Assembly: GCF_900168015.1 (NCBI RefSeq)
Contig: NZ_FUYR01000002.1
Location: forward strand, 186,001 to 250,000
DNA from: Daejeonella lutea
GTDB taxonomy: Bacteria > Bacteroidota > Bacteroidia > Sphingobacteriales > Sphingobacteriaceae
DNA length: 64,000 nucleotides
Direction of reading: 5' to 3'
Shown here: piece after piece, positions 17,290-23,396 of the stretch
Numbering within the stretch: position 1 is the first letter of the stretch
Layout of the letters: each line of letters begins with the position of its first letter
Notes under the pieces: generated by a model
The model's database searches: none
What the model was told of the DNA's origin: nothing
Seen by the model: only the letters and a program-made list of their open reading frames with translations
Position numbers and translations under genes: made by a program

Positions 17290-17320
17290 TTTGCAAACTC
17301 CACATAGACCTCTATATTTG
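17290..17320 (+). promoter_or_regulatory. Promoter of tRNA-Val
   Basis: TTTG at 17290-17293, 19 bp, then TATATTTG at 17313-17320 is an excellent match to the Bacteroidota housekeeping promoter (TTTG-N19-TAnnTTTG). Transcription would start close to the tRNA 5' end at 17333. The promoter lies on the island side of the right attachment repeat. Confidence 0.8.
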
Positions 17321-17332
17321 CAGTCCCAAAGC

Positions 17333-17407
17333 GGGAGATTAGCTCAGCTGGTTCAGAGCACCTGCCTTACAAGCAGGGGGTCACTGGTTCGAACCCAGTA
17401 TCTCCCA
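17333..17407 (+). tRNA. tRNA-Val (anticodon UAC)
   Basis: Acceptor arms GGGAGAT (17333-17339) and ATCTCCC (17400-17406) pair perfectly. The D arm reads AGCTCAGCTGGTTCAGAGC. The anticodon loop CTTACAA carries TAC, read as valine, and the T arm contains GGTTCGAACC. Discriminator base A is at 17407; CCA is not encoded. Its anticodon arm is the repeated attachment core of the island. Confidence 0.97.
17355..17379 (+). repeat. Right attachment-site copy inside tRNA-Val
   Basis: Identical over 25 bp to 2221-2245. It spans the end of the D stem, the whole anticodon stem-loop and the first variable-loop bases. Anticodon-loop sites are a known class of integration target for tyrosine recombinases. 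Confidence 0.75.
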
Positions 17408-17448
17408 CATCGATCGCCATAGCTTCAGGGAAGGCGATCATCGGAAAC

Positions 17449-17480
17449 GAAACCCTTCAGATTAACTTCTGAGGGGTTTC
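17449..17480. terminator. Bidirectional terminator after tRNA-Val
   Basis: GAAACCCTTCAGA (17449-17461) pairs over 13 positions (one G-T) with TCTGAGGGGTTTC (17468-17480) across a 6-nt loop. It can end the tRNA transcript rightwards and the gene at 17503-17799 leftwards. Confidence 0.7.
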
Positions 17481-17502
17481 TTGCTTCTAGAGTTTCAGGT
17501 CC

Positions 17503-17799
17503 TCATTTAACCTTTCTCAACAACCTCCCCATCACCACAACCTTCTCACCCCTATCAAACTCAACCAGCATACTCCCATTCCTCCCCCTTATACATTTCC
17601 CATCCGCACGCTTAACCGCACAGCATATTGCTTTTTTCAATTTTGGATCTGTAAGCTTATCACCCAGGTAAGTGTATTCCATTAAATCTACAACGAGATC
17701 ATAGCGAAATTCGTGTGAATTGAAATCGTAACGGTGCGCGTCAGCTCCGTTCCGGGAAATCTTTTTGTTAAACGCCAGGAAGTCCGCGCCCTTATCCAT
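17503..17799 (-). CDS. Small hypothetical protein
   Basis: 98 residues from ATG 17799, basic, without transmembrane segments. CCAVKRADGKC and the C-terminal KVVVMGRLLRKVK suggest a compact nucleic-acid- or protein-binding domain, but no family is recognised. It is divergent from the XRE gene at 17866, with the perfect palindrome 17834-17849 between them, so it is probably under that regulator's control. Confidence 0.55.
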   Translation of the reverse strand: MDKGADFLAFNKKISRNGADAHRYDFNSHEFRYDLVVDLMEYTYLGDKLTDPKLKKAICCAVKRADGKCIRGRNGSMLVEFDRGEKVVVMGRLLRKVK

Positions 17800-17833
17800 T
17801 AAGCGTTTTCTTAGTCTGTGAAAATTTTAAATT

Positions 17834-17849
17834 GGGTCTAATTAGACCC
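17834..17849. promoter_or_regulatory. Perfect 16-bp operator palindrome, upstream copy
   Basis: GGGTCTAATTAGACCC is a perfect palindrome located between the two divergent genes and 16 bp before the TTG start of the XRE gene. A near-identical copy closes the gene at 18139-18154. Autoregulation by the XRE protein is the simplest reading. Confidence 0.7.
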
Positions 17850-17865
17850 GATTCCAACTAGCTCA

Positions 17866-18150
17866 TTGTTGCAACTTGCTATCGCTGTGCAGCAACACGA
17901 AGACCTATATTTCACCAATTTGTCGTACAATCTTTTGCGGATAAGAAAGGAACGAAACCTTAGCCAGGAAGATATGGCGACCTTATGCAATGTCGAAAGG
18001 TCTAAAATCGGAAAAATGGAGAATAAGCGCATAGATCCCCGGTTAACTACTCTTATTGCACTTGCGAGAGGGCTCAATATTGATATTACCGAGCTCCTCA
18101 AAGCTCCACTTGAAGATCAGAGCCAAAAAAATGAAAATGGGTCTAACTAG
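17866..18150 (+). CDS. XRE-family helix-turn-helix regulator
   Basis: Up to 94 residues from TTG 17866; GTG 17884 is an alternative giving 88. The HTH core covers NLLRIRKERNLSQEDMATLCNVERSKIGKMENKRIDP and is followed by ARGLNIDITELL, a typical single-domain XRE protein. It is bracketed by two copies of GGGTCTAnnTAGACCC. The downstream copy overlaps the stop codon, which is part of the palindrome. It may regulate itself and the divergent 17503-17799 gene. Confidence 0.85.
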   Translation: MLQLAIAVQQHEDLYFTNLSYNLLRIRKERNLSQEDMATLCNVERSKIGKMENKRIDPRLTTLIALARGLNIDITELLKAPLEDQSQKNENGSN

Positions 18151-18154
18151 ACCC
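18139..18154. promoter_or_regulatory. 16-bp operator palindrome, downstream copy overlapping a stop codon
   Basis: GGGTCTAACTAGACCC supplies the last sense codons and the TAG stop of the XRE gene. It also lies about 70 bp before the lipoprotein gene at 18225, so it could control that gene as well. Confidence 0.65.
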
Positions 18155-18224
18155 GAATAATTTTTTCTCCCTCCCCTAAATTCAGTTCAGAAAAACATTT
18201 TATCAACCTTCTGAATCATCTACC

Positions 18225-18395
18225 ATGAAAAGAATTTTCATTGCATTGGCTGCGGTGTTATTCATAGCAATGACATCCTGCCAAAAAGAAGAAATCACCC
18301 CCACCCAACCCGACCTGAAAGCCAATCCCATTGAATGCCGCAAATGCACGGAAACCTGGGACATTATTGAACCTGCTCCTCCTGCAAATCCATGA
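18225..18395 (+). CDS. Small lipoprotein
   Basis: 56 residues, too short for many gene finders. It begins MKRIFIALAAVLFIAMTSCQ, a lipoprotein signal peptide with the lipobox cysteine after FIAMTS. The short mature part is proline-rich with a CRKC pair. The next gene starts 5 bp after its stop, indicating a two-gene unit. Function unknown. Confidence 0.7.
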   Translation: MKRIFIALAAVLFIAMTSCQKEEITPTQPDLKANPIECRKCTETWDIIEPAPPANP

Positions 18396-18399
18396 GATC

Positions 18400-18648
18400 A
18401 TGATACAACACAAAGACGTTAGCATGGAAACAATCCAGGCACTTAAAGCCAAAGGCTTTACACACATCCAGTTTGAATTGAAAGATTCGGGAAACCCGGT
18501 GCAAGCTTTAGTGGAAGTGATTCCAGGTAATGGGGAGGGTTCGGTTTTAGATAATATCCCATTGGCCGGGCGGGAGATCCTGGATTATTTTGGAGAAAGC
18601 TCCCCGATGGCAAGGTATGTTATTGATCCACAATATCTGGCTACCTAG
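18400..18648 (+). CDS. Small hypothetical protein
   Basis: 82 residues from ATG 18400; a longer frame upstream would overlap the lipoprotein gene. Soluble, mixed alpha/beta composition, beginning MIQHKDVSMETIQALKAKGF. No family recognised. Probably co-transcribed with the lipoprotein gene just upstream. Confidence 0.55.
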   Translation: MIQHKDVSMETIQALKAKGFTHIQFELKDSGNPVQALVEVIPGNGEGSVLDNIPLAGREILDYFGESSPMARYVIDPQYLAT

Positions 18649-18738
18649 GCTTTATCGCTCCCGCCGCCCCTGTTCAAACAGCATCTTCTTAACGCTCAAA
18701 AAACCAGTTTAAAATTTTAACCTAAACAATGAGCAATT

Positions 18739-19194
18739 ATGGAAAAAAAGAAAAGCTTAGGAGATTATTTGCGCGAAAAGCGCGAGGAGCTCGACCTTGA
18801 TCAATTCGACATGGGCAGGTTTCTGGGTATCACCCAGCCAGCTTATTCAAAGATCGAAAGTGGCAAAGTCAGATTTACGCCGAAACTCCTCGGCGAAATA
18901 AAGTCAATTAAAAATTTTGAGCACTTTGACGCTATCGATCAAAATCAAACTGCGGAGCCCAGTAGTACTCAAACGCTGTCTAACAGGTGGAGGTGGGGTA
19001 AATTTTGGTTGTATTTGATGGTGTTTTTGGTGGGGGCTTTTTGTCTTGACATGGTGTTTCAGATAGGCGTAGATTTCTATCGAGGTTTTACCCAAACCGA
19101 GGTAAATAAGGATACGACTGCTTTGATAGCTGTGATTTATTTTGCGATCGGTGTACCAACAATTTGGTGGTTGGTATTCAAAAAGAAATGGTAA
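18739..19194 (+). CDS. XRE-type HTH protein with two C-terminal transmembrane segments
   Basis: 151 residues. The N-terminal HTH (about residues 7-60: LGDYLREKREELDLDQFDMGRFLGITQPAYSKIESG) is joined by a polar linker to two hydrophobic segments (about residues 90-112 and 127-146). Membrane-tethered HTH proteins could sense envelope signals. It ends 61 bp before a strong intrinsic terminator. Confidence 0.75.
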   Translation: MEKKKSLGDYLREKREELDLDQFDMGRFLGITQPAYSKIESGKVRFTPKLLGEIKSIKNFEHFDAIDQNQTAEPSSTQTLSNRWRWGKFWLYLMVFLVGAFCLDMVFQIGVDFYRGFTQTEVNKDTTALIAVIYFAIGVPTIWWLVFKKKW

Positions 19195-19255
19195 AAAATC
19201 TAAAATTGAAGCTCCTGGGTTGGAGTTAGTCTAAGCTAATCCAGGTGAAAATTTT

Positions 19256-19279
19256 AAAGGGAGGAAACTCCCTTTTTTT
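19256..19279 (+). terminator. Rho-independent terminator
   Basis: AAAGGGAG-GAAA-CTCCCTTT followed by a T-run. Perfect 8-bp stem with a GAAA tetraloop, downstream of the HTH-membrane gene. Confidence 0.9.
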
Positions 19280-19305
19280 GTGCTTACGCATTTATGCATT
19301 GCTCA

Positions 19306-19373
19306 TATAACCAGATATAACTAAATTATAACCATTTATAACTAGATATAACCATTTATAACTAGGATATAAC
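19306..19373. promoter_or_regulatory. Seven helically phased TATAAC boxes
   Basis: TATAAC starts at 19306, 19316, 19327, 19337, 19347, 19357 and 19368, i.e. every 10 or 11 bp; the following bases are CA or CT/TA in turn. All boxes face the same side of the helix, upstream of the HTH gene at 19412. The pattern is that of a cooperative DNA-binding site or iteron array. Confidence 0.65.
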
Positions 19374-19392
19374 CTGGGTCGTCAGGAAATTT

Positions 19393-19410
19393 GTGATACG
19401 AAAGTATCGC
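19393..19410 (+). other. GAAA-tetraloop hairpin abutting a TTG start codon
   Basis: GTGATAC (19393-19399), GAAA, GTATCGC (19404-19410) form a 7-bp stem (one G-T). It ends one base before the TTG start of the HTH gene. It could limit translation initiation. Confidence 0.5.
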
Positions 19411-19411
19411 A

Positions 19412-19681
19412 TTGGACAAGCAAGTCAACATACAGGAAATCAAGCAGCTCATCGACCAGCTACAACAGGTGGTTGATGGGCATCCTGTTGACACTCCTGC
19501 ACTAACCGGAGTCTTCGGTGAACTATGGGATGACAACGACCTGATGAAATATCTTCGGATTAGTCTCCGCACGGTTAAGCGCCGTCGGAAAGACAATACC
19601 TTTAAAGGTTTTCCAATCGGCGGCCGCTTCTATTATTATAAGCAGGATATTCTAAAATTGCGGGATAGGTATCTGAAGTAG
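19412..19681 (+). CDS. Helix-turn-helix (excisionase/MerR-like) domain protein
   Basis: 89 residues from TTG 19412. The C-terminal half DDNDLMKYLRISLRTVKRRRKDN...GFPIGGRFYYYKQDILKL is the winged HTH common in small Bacteroidota regulators and excisionases of mobile elements. The N-terminal half is a short helix, probably for dimerisation. It is preceded by the TATAAC array and the hairpin at its start, hinting at tight control. Confidence 0.75.
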   Translation: MDKQVNIQEIKQLIDQLQQVVDGHPVDTPALTGVFGELWDDNDLMKYLRISLRTVKRRRKDNTFKGFPIGGRFYYYKQDILKLRDRYLK

Positions 19682-19933
19682 AGACTCAATTATTACTGCG
19701 ATGTGTTACGCCTGTCCACCATATTAGTAGGGAGATGCTTCAACCATATAACAACCGTCTTCGAGGACTAATTTCGACGAACTTGGTCCAATCCTTTTTA
19801 AGCTTCACTTTACCAGAGGAGAAATCTTCATTCTCACACACTCACCGTTGTCATTCCGACCAGAGGGAGGAAACTCATACGTTTTCTATAATGTGACTCC
19901 TATTGTTTAATTGGCCGCAACCTTAACTGTTTG

Positions 19934-19969
19934 ATCCACCCCCAACCCCCCGCCAGCGGGGGACATGCA
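19934..19969 (+). repeat. REP-like GC-rich element, copy 1
   Basis: ATCCACCCCCAAC... leading to CCCCCGCCAGCGGGGG, a short palindrome. The same element occurs at 26836-26870 and 29909-29943 in this orientation, and at 22719-22751 and 23136-23168 inverted (inside the CHAP ORF). Confidence 0.75.
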
Positions 19970-20181
19970 CAGCGCACCCATCGCCAATTCAACGTGCAAC
20001 ATTCCTGCACAAAACCCGCAAAAAAAAACCAATCTCCATCCACGTCTCAGCCACATCCTAACCATACTCTTAACACTGAGATCACACAGAGATCACACTG
20101 AGATCAGGCCATTCGAATACCCTTTTCAACCTGCAGGTTTTTTCAAAGCATAATCTTTTCTGCCGGTTTATGCTGGCTGGA

Positions 20182-20218
20182 GTGCCAAATCGTGCCAAAC
20201 CGTGCCAAGTAGTGCCAA
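20182..20218. promoter_or_regulatory. Four exactly 10-bp-phased GTGCCAA boxes
   Basis: GTGCCAA starts at 20182, 20192, 20202 and 20212, with a fifth GTGCC at 20225. The array ends about 100 bp before the ATG at 20317 and probably binds a regulator on one face of the DNA. Confidence 0.55.
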
Positions 20219-20316
20219 AATTTCGTGCCCTCAGCACCCCACCCTAAGTTTGAACCATGCACCACGTATCGATACACAAAAGGCGCTGATTTTTTAAACT
20301 TTTAAAATTTACTAAA

Positions 20317-20886
20317 ATGGCAAGATCAAAATTTAATGTACTTACCCACGGCCTGAGCGGGCTTGTGGGCGACATGCTGGTATTTCGTCAGAAGGCTGGC
20401 AAAACGTTCGTATCAGGAAGACCTAAACCTTCCACCAAACCCCTCAAGGCCATCGCTCTGACAATCAGAGATCGCTTTAAACGAGCGGCATCCTATGCTG
20501 CCTCAGTCATGAGCAATTTAACTCTGAAGGACGAGTACCAGCTAACCGCCAAACCCGGACAATCGGCATACAACATGGCTTTTAGCGATTACCAGAAAGC
20601 ACCCGAGATCTACGAGGATATTAACCTCTCGGTCTACACCGGCGCTATCGGTGAGGAAATCGAAGTCAGCGTAATCGACGACTTCCGTGTAGAGAGTGTT
20701 TCTGTGGAAATCAAAACATCCTCCGGTACCCTCATTGAGCAAGGCGATGCGGTCCAGTCTCCAAACGGCCTGGATTGGGTTTACACCACTACAGCAGTAA
20801 ACGCCGAAGTCCCGGGCACCAGGATCACCTTCACGGCGAAGGACCTTCCGGGTAACGAGACGGTGCTGGAGAAGATCCTGATCTAG
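20317..20886 (+). CDS. DUF6266-like hypothetical protein
   Basis: 189 residues. The N-terminus (GLSGLVGDMLVFRQKAGKTF...PKPS) resembles the start of Bacteroidota DUF6266 proteins (glycine-rich entry, then a basic PKPS-type segment). The C-terminal about 90 residues look like an immunoglobulin-like beta domain. No signal peptide. It is the first gene of a cassette with a membrane protein, another DUF6266-like protein and a CHAP peptidase. Function unknown. Confidence 0.6.
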   Translation: MARSKFNVLTHGLSGLVGDMLVFRQKAGKTFVSGRPKPSTKPLKAIALTIRDRFKRAASYAASVMSNLTLKDEYQLTAKPGQSAYNMAFSDYQKAPEIYEDINLSVYTGAIGEEIEVSVIDDFRVESVSVEIKTSSGTLIEQGDAVQSPNGLDWVYTTTAVNAEVPGTRITFTAKDLPGNETVLEKILI

Positions 20887-20890
20887 GGTT

Positions 20891-21190
20891 AAGGCTTTAG
20901 GCTTTAGGTGCAAGGTCTACGGCTGGTGATTATACTTCCTGCTTCAGTGGGTACACCAGACGGGCCTAATACCTAATCCCTAATACCCTCGCAACCTGGG
21001 TAAGGCTTTAGGCTTTAGGTCCGTGCTATCGCATATCCTTCCTATCAGGTAGGTACGCCAGCCGGGCCTAAGGCCTAATCCCTAATGTCCTCGCAACCTG
21101 GGCAAGGCTTTAGGCTTTAGGTTCGTGCTGTCGCATATCCTTCCTATCAGGTAGGTACGCCAGCCGGGCCTAAGGCCTAATCCCTAAGGC
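20891..21190. repeat. Three tandem hairpin repeats (102-111 bp units)
   Basis: Units start at 20891, 21002 and 21104 with AAGGCTTTAGGCTTTAGGT and end with the complementary CCTAAGGCCTAATCCCTAA. Each can fold into a long stem with a conserved loop (CGCATATCCTTCCTATCAGG in units 2 and 3). Unit 1 has a different loop. Confidence 0.8.
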
Positions 21191-21266
21191 CCCCCACTAA
21201 TAATTTAAAATTTACACGTCCCCCGTAAAAGCCTTTTCTAATAACGGGGATAAAAAACCAACGAAA

Positions 21267-21635
21267 ATGGAACTTATACAATCAATCCAACAATTCCGCC
21301 GGATCCCCCTGAACTTAGAGTTCAAAGGGCTGATCGTAAGTGCGCTTTCTTTTATTCTTTTCCCATACCTGATCCGCTTTGTGGATGCGTCGGCAGCTGC
21401 AATTGATCCGGGCATACTAAGTGGTATCCTTTTATCTATCGCTGCGGTACTTTTTTTCCAGGCCACAACCTGGTGGGTGATCAAGGCGATCTGGCCGGCG
21501 TTTGCAATTTATTCGCGGGATCAGTTTGAAGGGAGCTTTAAACGACTGCCGGGGAGGCAAAAGGTGGTGGTATACCTGGGGTTTTATTTGGCGCTGCTCT
21601 ACGCGTTTATAATGGTCCTCGCTCAGTTAATATAA
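21267..21635 (+). CDS. Small three-helix membrane protein
   Basis: 122 residues with hydrophobic segments at about 24-42, 51-77 and 99-121 (for example ALSFILFPYLIRFV and YLGFYLALLYAFIMVLAQLI). Size and topology are holin-like, and a CHAP-type peptidase lies two genes downstream, but no holin family is recognised. Part of the DUF6266-like cassette. Confidence 0.6.
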   Translation: MELIQSIQQFRRIPLNLEFKGLIVSALSFILFPYLIRFVDASAAAIDPGILSGILLSIAAVLFFQATTWWVIKAIWPAFAIYSRDQFEGSFKRLPGRQKVVVYLGFYLALLYAFIMVLAQLI

Positions 21636-21660
21636 ATGGTATTAAGAAGATGGATTGGGC

Positions 21661-21775
21661 TGTAGGCTTTAGGCGTTAGGGTCCACCGGGTTAACCAAGC
21701 GTACAATACGAAGGTTGCCAGGTATTCTCTCCGCTTTGAGAGTCCCTAATGCCTAATACCTAATACCTCGCGCTC
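21661..21775. repeat. Further TAGGCTTTAGG/CCTAATACC hairpin element
   Basis: Same arm sequences as the units at 20891-21190 (GTAGGCTTTAGGCGTTAGG and CCTAATGCCTAATACC), but a different loop. It fills the gap between the membrane-protein gene and the next gene. Confidence 0.65.
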
Positions 21776-21799
21776 CTTAAAAAACAAATTCAAACCAAC

Positions 21800-22429
21800 A
21801 TGAAAAATACAAACACCAAGGGTCAAACCCCCTTAACGCGGAGGGACATATCCTTCCTCAAATTCCTCGACAACGGAACCTACTCCGGTACCTCAACCCT
21901 GCAGCTCCCTCAGCGGGACAGACTGCGGAAGATCATTGATTTCTTTGATATAGTATTTTACCTGATCGATGCGTGTTACCAGCTACTTAAAAAACGCAAG
22001 AATGCTGGACGTGCCGCAATCGAGAACCTGGCGAATGCGCTGACGGGTAAGTTCCCGGATGTGAGTCTCGACTTTTCGAAAGTGAATATTCTCGGGGGCA
22101 GTCTCGCCTCCCCCTGTGCGACGATGCACCAGAACTACGGATCAAGCAAGCTGAGCTTTAGCTGGTCGAGATGCACCCAGTGCAACAGCAATGAAAGTGA
22201 CGAGCTGATGGCGATGATCTATTGTCCGGAACGCCACGAGTTCTGGTGCGAGCAGAACCTGGGCATCACGCGGGGCGATCGGTTCTGCACCCTGGATGTT
22301 CCCATGGAATTCGACAACAAACAGGTGCATGTCTGGCTCGCCTACCGCACCGCCGACGGTCGCGAAAACTCCAACAGCTCGTACATGGGAGAAGTGCTCA
22401 TTAGACTAGAAGAAGATGGAGAGTACTAG
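21800..22429 (+). CDS. DUF6266-like protein with cysteine-rich beta domain
   Basis: 209 residues. The C-terminal part LSFSWSRCTQC...LMAMIYCPERHEFWCEQ...VHVWLAYRTADGRENSNSSYMGEV closely follows the end of DUF6266 proteins (Ig-like fold, ending with SNS-xYxGEV). The first 110 residues are helical and basic. It overlaps the start of the CHAP gene by 14 bp, so translation is coupled. Confidence 0.6.
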   Translation: MKNTNTKGQTPLTRRDISFLKFLDNGTYSGTSTLQLPQRDRLRKIIDFFDIVFYLIDACYQLLKKRKNAGRAAIENLANALTGKFPDVSLDFSKVNILGGSLASPCATMHQNYGSSKLSFSWSRCTQCNSNESDELMAMIYCPERHEFWCEQNLGITRGDRFCTLDVPMEFDNKQVHVWLAYRTADGRENSNSSYMGEVLIRLEEDGEY

Positions 22430-23396
22430 CAGCCGCATCGCTGTCTTCGGCAAAGTGCTGAGGATAATTTACATCGGGGTGCTGCTCCTGCATCTGCTGT
22501 TGTGGGCGATGGATGTGAAGGGGCGACCATTGGGAAATACCGCGTTTGAGGGTGATAAGGAGCAAGGAATAAACCTGCCTGCCGGCAAGGCAGGGAACAA
22601 AGAGCAAAGACTATTTCCAGAACCAGGAATCAAGAACCAGGAATCAAGACTTGGGGGTGGTAAACCGGGTGTATCCGCCCGAAATCCTATCGATAGGAAT
22701 CCGACTTCGGTACGCTCTGCATGTCCCCCGCTGGCGGGGGTTGGGGGTGGACAAACAAGTTCGCATTCAGTTACGAAGCGCAACCTTGTTCGCGAGATCT
22801 ACACCTCCCAAATCGGCGTCCGCGAAAAGCAGCCTAACTCCGGCCCAGAGGTGGAGAAGTATCTGCGGTATGTCAATCTCCCGAAAGGAAATCCCTGGTG
22901 TGCGGCGTTTGTGTGCTGGACACTCGGCAAAGCAGGGGTGGATAATCCTCGAAGCGGGTGGTCTCCAGATCTTTTTGCCGTTAAGAGAGTAATCTGGCCT
23001 TCGAGTGCTTTGCCAGTATCAAGAATCAAGTATCAACCTGCCTGCCGGCTAGGCAGGGAATCAAGACTTGGGGGTGGTAAACTGGATGGATTTTCCCTGA
23101 ATGCTGTCGTTGGGAATAAGGCGGCGAGTCGCTGTGCATGTCCCCCGCCGGCGGGGGTTGGGGGTGGATTCTGTCCTCACAACCCTCAAACTCCCGGCGC
23201 TGGCGATGTCTTCGGCCTTTACTTTCCCGAGAAAGGCAGGATAGCCCACGTCGGTTTCGTCGATGAGTGGAAGGACGGCTGGGTGATAACTGTCGAGGGA
23301 AATACCAATGTTCTTGGAAGTCGGGATGGGGATGGCGTTTACCGGAAGAGGCGGCTGGTACGATCGATTTATAAAGTAGCCAGGTACGTGGAGTGA
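22416..23396 (+). CDS. Membrane-anchored CHAP-type cysteine peptidase interrupted by in-frame repeats
   Basis: 326 residues. An N-terminal hydrophobic helix (residues 14-31) is followed by a CHAP amidase/endopeptidase domain: NPWCAAFVCW (Cys162), AHVGFVDEW (His278) and VEGNTN. These domains cleave peptidoglycan cross-bridges. Two stretches, about residues 46-115 and 198-251, are translations of genome repeats (ESRLGGGK..., CPPxAGVGGG). The second falls between catalytic Cys and His. The frame has stayed open through both. Activity may be reduced, or the inserts may be tolerated as surface loops. Confidence 0.7.
   Translation: MESTSSRIAVFGKVLRIIYIGVLLLHLLLWAMDVKGRPLGNTAFEGDKEQGINLPAGKAGNKEQRLFPEPGIKNQESRLGGGKPGVSARNPIDRNPTSVRSACPPLAGVGGGQTSSHSVTKRNLVREIYTSQIGVREKQPNSGPEVEKYLRYVNLPKGNPWCAAFVCWTLGKAGVDNPRSGWSPDLFAVKRVIWPSSALPVSRIKYQPACRLGRESRLGGGKLDGFSLNAVVGNKAASRCACPPPAGVGGGFCPHNPQTPGAGDVFGLYFPEKGRIAHVGFVDEWKDGWVITVEGNTNVLGSRDGDGVYRKRRLVRSIYKVARYVE
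22545..22751. repeat. Composite repeat insertion 1 inside the CHAP gene
   Basis: Contains a CCTGCCTGCCGGCAAGGCAGG hairpin-type word, GAATCAAGA words, GACTTGGGGGTGGTAAAC and an inverted REP-like element (22719-22751). Insertion 2 (23010-23168) has the same order of parts. Confidence 0.75.
23010..23168. repeat. Composite repeat insertion 2 inside the CHAP gene
   Basis: Same components as insertion 1: ATCAAG words, CCTGCCTGCCGGC, GACTTGGGGGTGGTAAAC and a REP-like element at 23136-23168. Confidence 0.75.

Larger units (their letters stand above)
2221..17379. mobile_element. Integrated genomic (defence) island at tRNA-Val
   Basis: A 25-bp identical direct repeat (2221-2245 and 17355-17379) encloses DNA that is clearly more AT-rich than its surroundings. 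It is filled with accessory genes: RadC-like, TIR, nucleases, OLD, HEPN and a CBASS operon. The right copy lies inside an intact tRNA-Val gene. Phased GTACTATC/GCACTATC boxes occur just inside both ends. I see no tyrosine or serine recombinase, transposase, relaxase or conjugation gene, so the element is either a decayed remnant or a passenger mobilised in trans. Confidence 0.72.
19682..20316. other. 635-bp intergenic region with repeats
   Basis: No convincing gene. It holds a REP-like GC hairpin (19934-19969), short GATCACAC-type direct repeats near 20080-20105 and the phased GTGCCAA boxes at 20182-20218 just upstream of the next gene. Confidence 0.6.

Noticed and set aside
19965-20153. 62-residue ORF between the HTH and DUF6266-like genes
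   Set aside because: Composition is that of repeat-rich non-coding DNA (starts inside a REP-like element); no support beyond an open frame.
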